From Paenibacillus sp. CF384 (GTDB lineage: Bacteria; Bacillota; Bacilli; Paenibacillales; Paenibacillaceae), in assembly GCF_900106745.1 (NCBI RefSeq), contig NZ_FNNV01000010.1, positions 1 through 64,000 of the forward strand: a DNA stretch of 64,000 nt. Direction: 5' to 3'. The notes beneath the pieces were generated by a model. That model was not told the DNA's origin. It saw only the letters and a program-made list of their open reading frames with translations, and ran no database searches. This document shows positions 17,327 through 24,828 of the stretch, piece by piece (within the stretch, counting starts at the first letter, position 1; each line of letters starts with the position of its first letter). The position numbers and the translations under genes were made by a program.

Positions 17327-18121
17327 CTATTTAATGGTGTTCTGACCTTCTTCTGTATGCGGCAGGAACGCTTCATCTTCAAGACGTTTACGCTCTTCCT
17401 CCGCTGCTGCTTCGGCTGCTTTCTCCGCTTGAAGCTGCAACTTCGTGTAAATCGCATAGAAATTCCAGAAGGCGATAATGGCCACTACACTACCCGTAAA
17501 GAACGGAACGAGAAACATCAGTTTCGGTGAGCTAAAGCTAATATAAATAACGAAGCCGCACATGATGACGGTCGAGAGCGACCGGAATGGTCGTCCGATT
17601 GTAAGCAGCAATGCGTTCTTAAGCAGCTGCAGCGTCTTCATGTGATAATGAACGACCATGGAGAAGAAATTGAACAGCGACACAGCCAGCAAAGCTACAA
17701 GGGCAACGAACAAATAAGAAACCAGCTGGAACGATTCCAATTTCACCAAGTATACACGGAAGTCCACAATGAGAATCGTAAACAGAACCATATACAAGAT
17801 TCCGCCTATCATGCTTTGCACATAGCTGTCTTTATAGTTTCTAAAGTACGTGCGAAGGAGCGGCGCATCTACCTCACCCATTACCCATTTACGCGCAACT
17901 GCAAACATAGCCGCAGTAGCCGGAAACAGAGTGAATGGAGCAACGATGCCGGAGACGATGAAGTAACTCAGCATTTGATCGCTGTTCTGAGCAAATAACA
18001 CAGGGAGCAGTAAAATAATAAACGGCAAGGAGCAAATAATCCAAAGCACGTTTGTTACCGATAAGCGCATAATCCATTCCGAGATTTTATAAAACCCGCC
18101 CATCATGCCTCTCATTTCCAT
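17327..18121 (-). CDS. DUF624/YesL-like membrane protein
   Basis: A 264-residue protein with six predicted membrane segments. It opens GGFYKISEWIMRLSVTNVLWI, the YesL/DUF624 pattern in which an aromatic-rich start precedes segment one and LPFIILLLPVLF follows. There is a charged, Ala/Glu-rich cytoplasmic tail (about 225-264). The ATG at 18121 has AGGAGG 11 bases upstream; an alternative TTG lies on top of the ribosome site. Family members often accompany carbohydrate uptake genes, but none is here. Function unknown. Confidence 0.75.
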   Translation of the reverse strand: MEMRGMMGGFYKISEWIMRLSVTNVLWIICSLPFIILLLPVLFAQNSDQMLSYFIVSGIVAPFTLFPATAAMFAVARKWVMGEVDAPLLRTYFRNYKDSYVQSMIGGILYMVLFTILIVDFRVYLVKLESFQLVSYLFVALVALLAVSLFNFFSMVVHYHMKTLQLLKNALLLTIGRPFRSLSTVIMCGFVIYISFSSPKLMFLVPFFTGSVVAIIAFWNFYAIYTKLQLQAEKAAEAAAEEERKRLEDEAFLPHTEEGQNTIK

Positions 18122-18229
18122 TGTAGCCAAGTCCTCCTAGCAAGCGATTTCATTTTATACTACGTTAACTATAATATAGACAGCCCAAGAAGCCAACGCC
18201 CATTTTCGGGAATGTGGGCAGGCGTCTAA

Positions 18230-18256
18230 ACGACATTCACCCAGATGCATACCATA
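18230..18256 (+). promoter_or_regulatory. Candidate mother-cell sigma (SigK/SigE-like) promoter
   Basis: CATACCATA (18248-18256) fits the SigK -10 pattern CATANNNTA and nearly fits SigE. An AC -35 core (18230-18231) lies 16 bases upstream. It is 45 bases before the YjcZ-type gene, whose family is sporulation-linked. No SigA promoter is evident here. Confidence 0.4.
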
Positions 18257-18300
18257 TAGTGTTATCGTACCCAAGACAAAAGCTGAGGAGGACGTCGCTA

Positions 18301-18393
18301 ATGGGTAATATGGGTCATGGTTCTCATACGAGTGCCGCGTTGATTCTTGTTCTGTTCATACTTCTTATCATTATCTCGAAAGGCTTCTTCTGA
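18301..18393 (+). CDS. YjcZ-family sporulation peptide
   Basis: A 30-residue protein: a short Gly/His-containing head (MGNMGHGSHTSAA), then a single transmembrane stretch LILVLFILLIIISKGFF. This is the signature of the tiny YjcZ/YuzJ-like spore-associated membrane peptides. GAGGAGG lies 9 bases before the ATG. It has its own candidate mother-cell promoter. The function of the family is not known beyond expression in sporulation. Confidence 0.75.
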   Translation: MGNMGHGSHTSAALILVLFILLIIISKGFF

Positions 18394-18410
18394 GCGTAGA
18401 TAACAAGATA

Positions 18411-18456
18411 AAAAAGGGGCTCTATTTATCCGATTGCTCGGCTAAACAGAAGCCCC
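18411..18456 (-). terminator. Intrinsic terminator of cshA
   Basis: On the minus strand GGGGCTTCTG...AGAGCCCC with an inner CCGA/TCGG pairing runs into TTTTTT, 15 bases after the helicase stop. Confidence 0.8.
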
Positions 18457-18470
18457 GGTGTTATCCTTAC

Positions 18471-20069
18471 TTATTCGTCAGAGGATGGACGGGAACGGCG
18501 AGCTTCGCCGCGGCCGTCTCCACGGCCTTTGTTATCACGATCGCGATTGTAGCTGCTGCTGCTAGTGCTGCTTGAGCTGCTGCTGCGATTGCCGCCGTAG
18601 CCGCCACCGCTGCTGCTGCCATAGCCGCCACGGTTGCCGCTGCCTTCGCCGCGTCCACGAGGACCGCTGCCGGTGCGATTGCCGCCGCCGAATGGTCCGC
18701 CGGAGAAACGACGTCCGCTTGTACGGACATCCGGTCTGCGTTTCTTAGCGCGAATCGGATCTTCAGGCGTAAGTTCGATGTTTACATCTTTCTTCTCGCC
18801 GGTGATCAATTTAATTGCTGCTGCCAGCAAGTTAACGGAGTCGTATTGCTCAAGCAATTGAATGGCAATGGCTTTGAATTCATTAACTGCCTCACCATCA
18901 AGAGCTTCAAGAATGCGCTCAGCCGTTACGCGTTGTTTGCCTTCGATTGCTTCAGCGATGCTTGGCAATGGCTTCTTCGCGATTTTGTGACGAGTCACTT
19001 TCTCGATGAAGTGCATGTGATCCAGCTCACGCGGCGTTACGAACGACCACGCTGTACCTTCTTTACCAGCACGGCCGGTACGGCCGATACGGTGTACATA
19101 GCTCTCCGGATCTTGCGGCAAGTCGAAGTTGATAACATGCGTTACGCCGGAAACGTCAAGACCACGTGCTGCAACGTCTGTTGCTACTAGCACATCGATG
19201 CTGCCGTCGCGGAATTTACGCATAACGTTGTCACGTTGATTCTGAGACAAGTCGCCATGCAAGCCGTCTGCAGAATACCCACGCTTCTGAAGGGCTTCGC
19301 TAAGCTCATCTACACGGCGTTTCGTACGTCCAAAGATAATTGCAAGGTCAGGTGATTCCATATCAAGCAAGCGGCTCAGCGCGTCAAATTTCTGACGCTC
19401 GTGAACTTCGATATAAGCTTGTTCAATCGTCGGTGCGCTGACTTGTGTTGGGATTACCGACACATGCTCAGGCGATTGCAGGAATTGATCTGCCAGTTTA
19501 CGAATGTTCGGAGGCATTGTAGCCGAGAAGAGCATCGTGTGGCGGTTAGTCGGAACCAAGGAAAGGATGGAAGTGATATCTTCCATAAAGCCCATATCCA
19601 GCATTTCATCCGCTTCATCCAAGATAACGGTTTGGACGTCATCAAGTTTAATTGTTTTACGGTTAATATGATCGAGCAAACGACCAGGTGTACCGATGAT
19701 GATTTGCGGACGTTTCTTCAAAGCGCGGATTTGACGACCGATCTCTTGACCGCCGTAAATTGGCAATGAACGCAAACCTTTGTAACGTGTAAGCTTTCCG
19801 ATTTCTTCCGAAACTTGAATCGCAAGCTCACGGGTTGGGGTCATAATTAATGCGACGATACGCTCTTCAGTAACCGGAATCTTGTTGACAAGCGGAATCC
19901 CGAAGGCGGCCGTTTTGCCCGTTCCTGTCTGAGCTTGCCCGATCAAGTCGGTGCCGGCAAGCGCAATTGGAATGGCTTTCGATTGGATTGGGGTAGATTC
20001 CTCAAATCCAAGCTCAGTAATAGCTTGAAGAACCTTAGGTTCCAAGCCGAATTCAGCAAATGTTTTCAA
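18471..20069 (-). CDS. cshA: DEAD-box RNA helicase CshA-like
   Basis: A 532-residue ATP-dependent RNA helicase, in Bacilli a partner of the RNA degradosome and of cold adaptation. The helicase motifs are complete: Q motif, AQTGTGKT, PTRELA, TPGRLLD, DEADEMLDMGF, SAT, FGRTKRR, VATDVAARGLD and HRIGRTGRAG. After the core comes a CshA-type dimer/RNA-binding region (about 360-440). A low-complexity tail of about 80 residues follows, rich in Arg-Gly, Gly-Tyr and long Ser runs, likely an RNA-binding disordered segment. It is followed by its own terminator. Confidence 0.94.
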   Translation of the reverse strand: MKTFAEFGLEPKVLQAITELGFEESTPIQSKAIPIALAGTDLIGQAQTGTGKTAAFGIPLVNKIPVTEERIVALIMTPTRELAIQVSEEIGKLTRYKGLRSLPIYGGQEIGRQIRALKKRPQIIIGTPGRLLDHINRKTIKLDDVQTVILDEADEMLDMGFMEDITSILSLVPTNRHTMLFSATMPPNIRKLADQFLQSPEHVSVIPTQVSAPTIEQAYIEVHERQKFDALSRLLDMESPDLAIIFGRTKRRVDELSEALQKRGYSADGLHGDLSQNQRDNVMRKFRDGSIDVLVATDVAARGLDVSGVTHVINFDLPQDPESYVHRIGRTGRAGKEGTAWSFVTPRELDHMHFIEKVTRHKIAKKPLPSIAEAIEGKQRVTAERILEALDGEAVNEFKAIAIQLLEQYDSVNLLAAAIKLITGEKKDVNIELTPEDPIRAKKRRPDVRTSGRRFSGGPFGGGNRTGSGPRGRGEGSGNRGGYGSSSGGGYGGNRSSSSSSTSSSSYNRDRDNKGRGDGRGEARRSRPSSDE

Positions 20070-20100
20070 ACTGTTTCAATCTCCTTCTATCTGCATCCTA

Positions 20101-20140
20101 CAGAAAATATACAGTTTATTATAGCACAACTGTATTTCTG
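20101..20140 (-). promoter_or_regulatory. cshA promoter within an inverted repeat
   Basis: On the minus strand the extended -10 TGCTATAAT (TATAAT at 20118-20123) lies between two repeat arms: CAGAAATACAGTT (20128-20140) upstream and AACTGTATATTTTCTG (20101-20116) downstream. The predicted start site is near 20111, about 40 bases before the ATG. The -35 is weak. The arms could form an operator. Confidence 0.5.
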
Positions 20141-20253
20141 AATACCAGCAAGCACTAAATACATATACTAGCATCATTTATTACATTAGACAACTTCCAA
20201 CTTTTTTTGATAAACTGCTACCTGTTGATTATACTCCACCGAGGTGAATCGTT

Positions 20254-21078
20254 TTGAGATCTTCACGAACTGCAGCAACGACTTTGATCAGCGCAATGCT
20301 GATCGCTTTTGGCTTTAACCAGCTTCTGATCCCGCACAAAATGATCAGCGGCGGCGTATCCGGCATTACGATGATTGCCGGGTATGCGACCGGCCTAAAC
20401 ATTGGCTGGCTTTATTTTATTCTAAATGTGCCTATTTTAATCTGGGGATGGCGTGTTCTCGGCTTGCGTTTTGTTGGCTGGAGTGCGTTCTCGGTTGCCG
20501 CAACGACGCTGTTCATGCAGCTCGTTCCCGTTAACCCCATGGTTGAGGATTTAACGCTTGGCGCCGTATTCGGCGGGGTTGTGGTCGGTTTCGGAAGTGG
20601 ACTGGCCCTTCGGGAAGGCTCCTCCTCAGGCGGCTTCGATATCATTGCGGCCATCATTACGCGCAAAAGGGATATCTCGATCGGCCTGCTGATTTTCGGC
20701 CTGAACGGGACCGTTATCGCAGCGCTCGGAATGCTGACCAATGATTGGGATATCGCATTATTCTCCTTGCTTTCGATTTTCACTACGGGCAAAATCATTG
20801 ACCTCATCTATATAAAGCATGAGAAGATTACCGTCTTTATTGTGACAACCAAAACGGAAGAAATGCGCACGGCCATGATCCCGCTGATCAGGGGCGTAAC
20901 GGTCATCAAAACACGCGGCGCTTACACCAATGCAGAGAACGACATGCTGATGACGGTGACAACCCGCTTCGAATTGAACCAGCTGCGCAAAATTATAGAT
21001 GCCACAGACCCGCGTGCATTCGTCAATATCGTAGAAACCGTCGGCGTAATGGGTGAATTTCGAAAACCTTCCCTTTGA
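20254..21078 (+). CDS. YitT family membrane protein
   Basis: A 274-residue protein with five to six N-terminal membrane segments and a soluble C-terminal DUF2179 domain (about 190-274). The segment LIPHKMISGGVSGITMI is the family hallmark, repeated as LREGSSSGGFDIIAAI. The DUF2179 part ends GVMGEFRKPSL. The start codon is TTG at 20254, seven bases after GAGGTG. Transport activity is suspected for the family but the substrate is unknown. Confidence 0.88.
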   Translation: MRSSRTAATTLISAMLIAFGFNQLLIPHKMISGGVSGITMIAGYATGLNIGWLYFILNVPILIWGWRVLGLRFVGWSAFSVAATTLFMQLVPVNPMVEDLTLGAVFGGVVVGFGSGLALREGSSSGGFDIIAAIITRKRDISIGLLIFGLNGTVIAALGMLTNDWDIALFSLLSIFTTGKIIDLIYIKHEKITVFIVTTKTEEMRTAMIPLIRGVTVIKTRGAYTNAENDMLMTVTTRFELNQLRKIIDATDPRAFVNIVETVGVMGEFRKPSL

Positions 21079-21144
21079 TTTGCAAATCGGGCATCGGCTA
21101 ATATGGAAATTCTTTGCTCAACACTAGGTTTTTGATTTCGCTGC

Positions 21145-21153
21145 TGTTATAAT
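21145..21153 (+). promoter_or_regulatory. Extended -10 promoter of the 64-residue gene
   Basis: TGTTATAAT is a perfect extended -10 about 70 bases before the start codon at 21224. No convincing -35 is present, which is common for extended -10 promoters. Confidence 0.45.
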
Positions 21154-21223
21154 ATAGCTATCCCGTTGAATTTGTTTCGTGCCATACGTTTTACCCTCCA
21201 TTACGATGAAAGGGTGATGCTTC

Positions 21224-21418
21224 ATGGATATGGAAACGGTCAGACTATTACAGATTGTGGAAAAGCTAGCACCGGAATTAGTGCCTTTCCTCACGGAGCG
21301 GGAATTGAATTTGAATATCGTGCTGCGGGATGGACTGGCATTGCTGGAACCTGAGGACGCGATGGAGATTGTGCAGCAAAGCATTTGTGAGTATCAAAGA
21401 GAAGTGCTTTTGCAATAG
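21224..21418 (+). CDS. 64-residue helical protein, unknown function
   Basis: A small acidic protein, leucine- and glutamate-rich and probably all-helical, without cysteine or a membrane segment. The ATG is preceded by AAAGGGTG, and the gene has an extended -10 promoter and its own intrinsic terminator. No family is recognised. The alternating hydrophobic pattern (LLQIVEKLAPELVPFL) suggests a helical bundle or a partner-binding peptide. Confidence 0.65.
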   Translation: MDMETVRLLQIVEKLAPELVPFLTERELNLNIVLRDGLALLEPEDAMEIVQQSICEYQREVLLQ

Positions 21419-21434
21419 AGAACGACCCGGACGA

Positions 21435-21466
21435 GAAACGAGAAATCGGTTCTCGTTCTTTTTTTG
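21435..21466 (+). terminator. Intrinsic terminator after the 64-residue gene
   Basis: AACGAGAA (21437-21444) pairs with TTCTCGTT (21450-21457), followed by a run of seven T. Confidence 0.85.
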
Positions 21467-21591
21467 TTCCATAACGCATTTTGCAATCCCCTCTTCTTCA
21501 TTTTCTAGCAAATTCCTACAAAATACCTCTGTGCCTTCAATCAAAACTGCATTATAATTTTACTGACTTGGCAGATGGGGAGAGAACTGAA

Positions 21592-22824
21592 ATGGATGTT
21601 ATTGTTTCTACATTGTTATTGTTGTTCCATGTCTTAACCGGATCTGATGCGCAAGCAGGCGCGCAATCCGCATCAACCCACCAACTGCTAGCTACAATGC
21701 TAACTGCACCTAATTCGCAGCAGCCGAATGGTCCCGGAGGTTCCACACAGCCTGGTACAGGTGCAACAACGCCAGGTGATGCAGGCTCAGGGTCAAGCGC
21801 AGGTACCGAGTTCGTCAAGCATGATCCGCAGCCGGACGCTCCTGAAGTGAAGGGCATTTATGTAACGGCTCACAGTGCCGGCGGCGCTCGCATGGAATCG
21901 CTGCTGAAGCTGCTCGATGATACCCCGCTAAACAGCATGGTCATTGATTTGAAGGATGATAACGGCTACATTACCTATCCCACCACCAACCCGGAGCTGC
22001 TCAAGCTCGGCAAGCCAAAGAAGTTTATCAGCAATATCAGTCAAACAATGGAACGTTTGAAGAAACATGACGTGTACCCAATTGGACGTATCGTAGTATT
22101 TAAAGATACGGTGCTAGCCAGAAGCCATCCCGAGTATTCCTACGTGCGAAAGGACGGGTCACTTTGGGAGAATGGCAAAGGGGACAGCTTCGTAAACCCT
22201 TATATGAAGGAAGTATGGGATTATAACGTTGCGATTGCAAAGGAAGCCGTGAAGCTCGGCTTCAAAGAAATCCAGTTCGACTATGTCCGCTTCCCAGAAG
22301 GCTTCGAGAAGAAAGCCGATTCCCTGAAATTCTATAAGAACAAGGATTCACGAGTAGATACGGTTGCTGCTTTCGTGAAATATGCGAAGTCCCAACTTGA
22401 ACCATTAGGTGTACGTGTCTCGGTAGATATCTTCGGTTACGCAGCTTCGGTGCCAGCCGCGGAAGGAATCGGACAAGATTTTGTGAAGATCTCGAAATAT
22501 GTGGATGTTATCGCACCAATGATTTATCCGAGCCATTACAGCACGGGCTGGTTCAAAGTGAAGGATCCGGACAAAGATCCTTATGCAACCATCAAAGGCG
22601 CCATGGTAGACACCCATAAGAAGCTAGATCCGATCGGCTCTTACAAACCGATCATAAGGCCTTGGATTCAAGACTTCACCGCAAGCTGGCTCGGCAAAGG
22701 GCATTATATTAAATACGGCAAAGCCGAAGTAGACGCGCAGATTAAAGCCTTACAGGATTCCGGCATTCATGAATATTTATTATGGAACGCGAACAACCGT
22801 TATACGGCGGACGCCAAATTCTAA
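21592..22824 (+). CDS. Secreted glycoside-hydrolase-like protein (DUF4015)
   Basis: A 410-residue protein of the putative glycosyl hydrolase family once called DUF4015. A short hydrophobic export segment (about 3-16) is followed by a Gln/Gly/Thr/Pro-rich linker up to about residue 75. The TIM-barrel-like domain then opens with VKGIYVTAHSAGG and has MVIDLKDDNGYITY, EIQFDYVRFPEG (candidate catalytic Asp), VSVDIFGYAA, DVIAPMIYPSHY and EYLLWNANNRY. It starts at the ATG at 21592 after GGGGAGAG; the upstream in-frame TTG has no ribosome site. The substrate is unknown; cell-wall glycans are plausible. Confidence 0.85.
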   Translation: MDVIVSTLLLLFHVLTGSDAQAGAQSASTHQLLATMLTAPNSQQPNGPGGSTQPGTGATTPGDAGSGSSAGTEFVKHDPQPDAPEVKGIYVTAHSAGGARMESLLKLLDDTPLNSMVIDLKDDNGYITYPTTNPELLKLGKPKKFISNISQTMERLKKHDVYPIGRIVVFKDTVLARSHPEYSYVRKDGSLWENGKGDSFVNPYMKEVWDYNVAIAKEAVKLGFKEIQFDYVRFPEGFEKKADSLKFYKNKDSRVDTVAAFVKYAKSQLEPLGVRVSVDIFGYAASVPAAEGIGQDFVKISKYVDVIAPMIYPSHYSTGWFKVKDPDKDPYATIKGAMVDTHKKLDPIGSYKPIIRPWIQDFTASWLGKGHYIKYGKAEVDAQIKALQDSGIHEYLLWNANNRYTADAKF

Positions 22825-22833
22825 ATGATAAGC

Positions 22834-22889
22834 AAAACGCTCTGCAAGCCGCGCTCGGAACGAATTCCGAAAGGGCTGCAGAGCGTTTT
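22834..22889. terminator. Bidirectional intrinsic terminator
   Basis: AAAACGCTCTGCA pairs with TGCAGAGCGTTTT around an inner hairpin. It separates the convergent hydrolase-like and flavin reductase genes. Confidence 0.88.
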
Positions 22890-22913
22890 GCGTATAATAG
22901 CACACGATACTAC

Positions 22914-23444
22914 TTACTTACGCAGCCTCGCTGCCAATTGCAAGAAGTACGGTACTGTACGGTGAACGCGGGTTACGACATCGACGGATGACGGAGTACC
23001 GTCAGCTTCGAATTGACGTGCCGCGCCGCCGATGGAGATCCATTCCGGACAGTTGATTCCGTGCATGTTGCGAACCATGGCCTGCAATTGAGTAAGCGAG
23101 CTTACCCCGACTGCGCCGCCTGCAGAACAGATAGAGAGAACGGCTTTGCTGTCAAAATGATCGCCGCCTAGGAAATCAAGCGCATTCTTCAACACGCCGG
23201 AGATGCTTCCATGATATTCAGGCGTGCTGAGCACAACAGCGTCGCTGTGTAACACCGATTCACGCAATGCCGCGAGGTTAGCATTCGAATCCTCGTGCGT
23301 GCCGTAGAACGGCAGCGGCTGCTTATACAGGTCGTATACAGTAACCTCGTGACCTTCCGATTCTATAAACTTCCCGATATATCGGGACAATTTGGTACTA
23401 GTCGATTCCGGACGATTGCTTCCCGCGATAATTGTAATGCGCAT
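22914..23444 (-). CDS. NADPH-dependent FMN reductase family protein
   Basis: A 176-residue flavodoxin-like reductase. GSNRPESTSTKL near the start is the FMN phosphate-binding loop. STPEYHGSISGVLKNALDF is the family's isoalloxazine-contacting segment. Such enzymes reduce free FMN, azo dyes, quinones or chromate with NAD(P)H. A palindrome lies exactly on its -10 box, suggesting repression relieved by a redox or electrophile signal. It is a single-gene unit. Confidence 0.9.
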   Translation of the reverse strand: MRITIIAGSNRPESTSTKLSRYIGKFIESEGHEVTVYDLYKQPLPFYGTHEDSNANLAALRESVLHSDAVVLSTPEYHGSISGVLKNALDFLGGDHFDSKAVLSICSAGGAVGVSSLTQLQAMVRNMHGINCPEWISIGGAARQFEADGTPSSVDVVTRVHRTVPYFLQLAARLRK

Positions 23445-23471
23445 AAATATTCCCCTTCCAATTTCTACTTT

Positions 23472-23506
23472 ACATACATAATAGTATGTTTTGTATAATT
23501 GGTCAA
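23472..23506 (-). promoter_or_regulatory. FMN reductase promoter with palindromic operator
   Basis: On the minus strand TTGACC (23501-23506), a 17-base spacer and TATTAT (23478-23483) form a good SigA promoter. ACATAC-TATTAT-GTATGT (23472-23489) is a perfect 6+6 inverted repeat centred on the -10, the position expected for a repressor site. Confidence 0.65.
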
Positions 23507-23515
23507 TAAAGGAAT

Positions 23516-23719
23516 TTACGATTGAGGAATCAGGTAACCCGAACCGACTTCGGTCCGTTTCTTCTCCACGATGGCAACCGATTTCAGAACAGGCATCTTG
23601 ATATAATGACGGGCAACATGGCTCTCTACGAACGAGAATGCTTTCTCATCCGTATCCGCCAGCAGAATCAGATGCGCCGAGGTATCTTCCATTTCGATTT
23701 CGATTTTGTACAAGAACAT
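23516..23719 (-). CDS. DUF3906 family protein
   Basis: A 67-residue protein opening MFLYKIEIEMEDTSAHLIL, with ADTDEKAF, HVARHYIKMP and VEKKRTEVGSGYLI. This matches the small DUF3906 proteins of Bacillus and Paenibacillus as I remember them. The predicted fold is beta-alpha-beta. AGGAGG lies 8 bases before the ATG. It sits 89 bases downstream of pfkA, beyond a possible weak terminator, so some cotranscription with pfkA may occur. Function unknown. Confidence 0.7.
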   Translation of the reverse strand: MFLYKIEIEMEDTSAHLILLADTDEKAFSFVESHVARHYIKMPVLKSVAIVEKKRTEVGSGYLIPQS

Positions 23720-23737
23720 CCTAATCGCCTCCTAATA

Positions 23738-23798
23738 GAAAAGCCTTATACGGCAGTCATTCAGGTCCATTCTCCCCGGCAGACGCGCATATAAGGCT
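23738..23798 (-). terminator. Possible weak terminator after pfkA
   Basis: On the minus strand AGCCTTATA (23790-23798) can pair with TATAAGGCT (23742-23750), followed by TTTTC. The 39-base loop is large, so strength is doubtful. Confidence 0.45.
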
Positions 23799-23808
23799 AT
23801 AAGTTCAT

Positions 23809-24777
23809 TTATTGCGATAAACGAAGAGCCAGGTTGTAGAGATCCATGTTGAACGGTTTCTTCGTATTGACTACTTTATCGATGTCTGTCACTACGAGCT
23901 CACCGCGGATAATACCGCAGCCTTTGCCTGAGTCGCCTTCCATCAGCTTGCGAACAGCGAAGTCGCCCAGCTGGCTGGCAAGAATCCGGTCATTGTGCGT
24001 TGGCGTTCCGCCGCGCTGAATGTGACCAAGAACGGTAACACGAGGCTCCATACCACAACGCTCCGTGATGCCTCTACCGATTTCTTCACCGCTTGCCGCG
24101 CCTTCAGCAACAACGATAATACTGTGACGTTTGCCGGAGCTGAAGTTTTCTTTCATGCGGTTTGCGACTTGATCCAGATCAAACGGCACTTCCGGTACGA
24201 TAATGGTTTCTGCGCCGCTTGCCAAACCGGCATACAGAGCAATGTCGCCGCAATGACGGCCCATAACCTCTACGATCGAAGAACGCTCGTGCGAAGTCAT
24301 CGTATCGCGAAGCTTGTTGATTGCATCCACGACGATGCTGACCGAAGTATCAAATCCGATGGTGTAGTCGGTAAACGGAATATCGTTGTCAATCGTGCCC
24401 GGCAATCCCATTGTTTTGATGCCCAGCTTGCAAAGCTTGTTGGCACCTTGGTAGGAACCGTCTCCGCCGATGACGACTAGCCCGTCAATTCCGCGCTCGC
24501 GCAGCACTTCTGCACCCTTCTGCTGACCTTCCGGCGTCAGAAACTCTTTACAGCGAGCCGTTTGGAGAATCGTACCGCCGCGCTGAATAATATCACCTAC
24601 GCTGCGAAGATCCATTTGACGAAGATCATTATTAAGCAGGCCTTGATAGCCGCGTTGCACACCATAAACTTCAAGTCCATGATATAAAGCACTGCGAACG
24701 ACAGCGCGTACCGCCGCGTTCATCCCTTGGGAATCTCCACCACTTGTAAGAACGGCAATTGATTTGACTGCTGACAT
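23809..24777 (-). CDS. pfkA: ATP-dependent 6-phosphofructokinase
   Basis: The committed step of glycolysis, phosphorylating fructose 6-phosphate with ATP. All signatures are present: TSGGDSQGMNAAVR (ATP), VIGGDGSYQGA, GTIDNDIPFTDYT (catalytic Asp region), EVMGRHCGDIALY and GHIQRGGTPTHNDR. The length of 322 residues is that of the bacterial homotetrameric enzyme. GAGGAG lies before the ATG. The usual neighbours accA/accD and pyk are absent here; ytpB is upstream. Confidence 0.98.
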   Translation of the reverse strand: MSAVKSIAVLTSGGDSQGMNAAVRAVVRSALYHGLEVYGVQRGYQGLLNNDLRQMDLRSVGDIIQRGGTILQTARCKEFLTPEGQQKGAEVLRERGIDGLVVIGGDGSYQGANKLCKLGIKTMGLPGTIDNDIPFTDYTIGFDTSVSIVVDAINKLRDTMTSHERSSIVEVMGRHCGDIALYAGLASGAETIIVPEVPFDLDQVANRMKENFSSGKRHSIIVVAEGAASGEEIGRGITERCGMEPRVTVLGHIQRGGTPTHNDRILASQLGDFAVRKLMEGDSGKGCGIIRGELVVTDIDKVVNTKKPFNMDLYNLALRLSQ

Positions 24778-24828
24778 TGCAAATCCACTCCTCTTTCATC
24801 TTTATCTGTGCTTTCCGTATTCATAGCA

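Noticed and set aside
18467-18730. An Ala-rich frame in another frame of the cshA 3' end.
   Set aside because: It is produced by the GC-rich Ser/Gly repeat codons of the helicase tail read out of frame.
20207-20235. TTGATA-17-TATACT looks like a strong promoter for yitT.
   Set aside because: The predicted start would fall on the ribosome site GAGGTG at 20241, which makes normal translation unlikely. It could still be used with a slightly different start.
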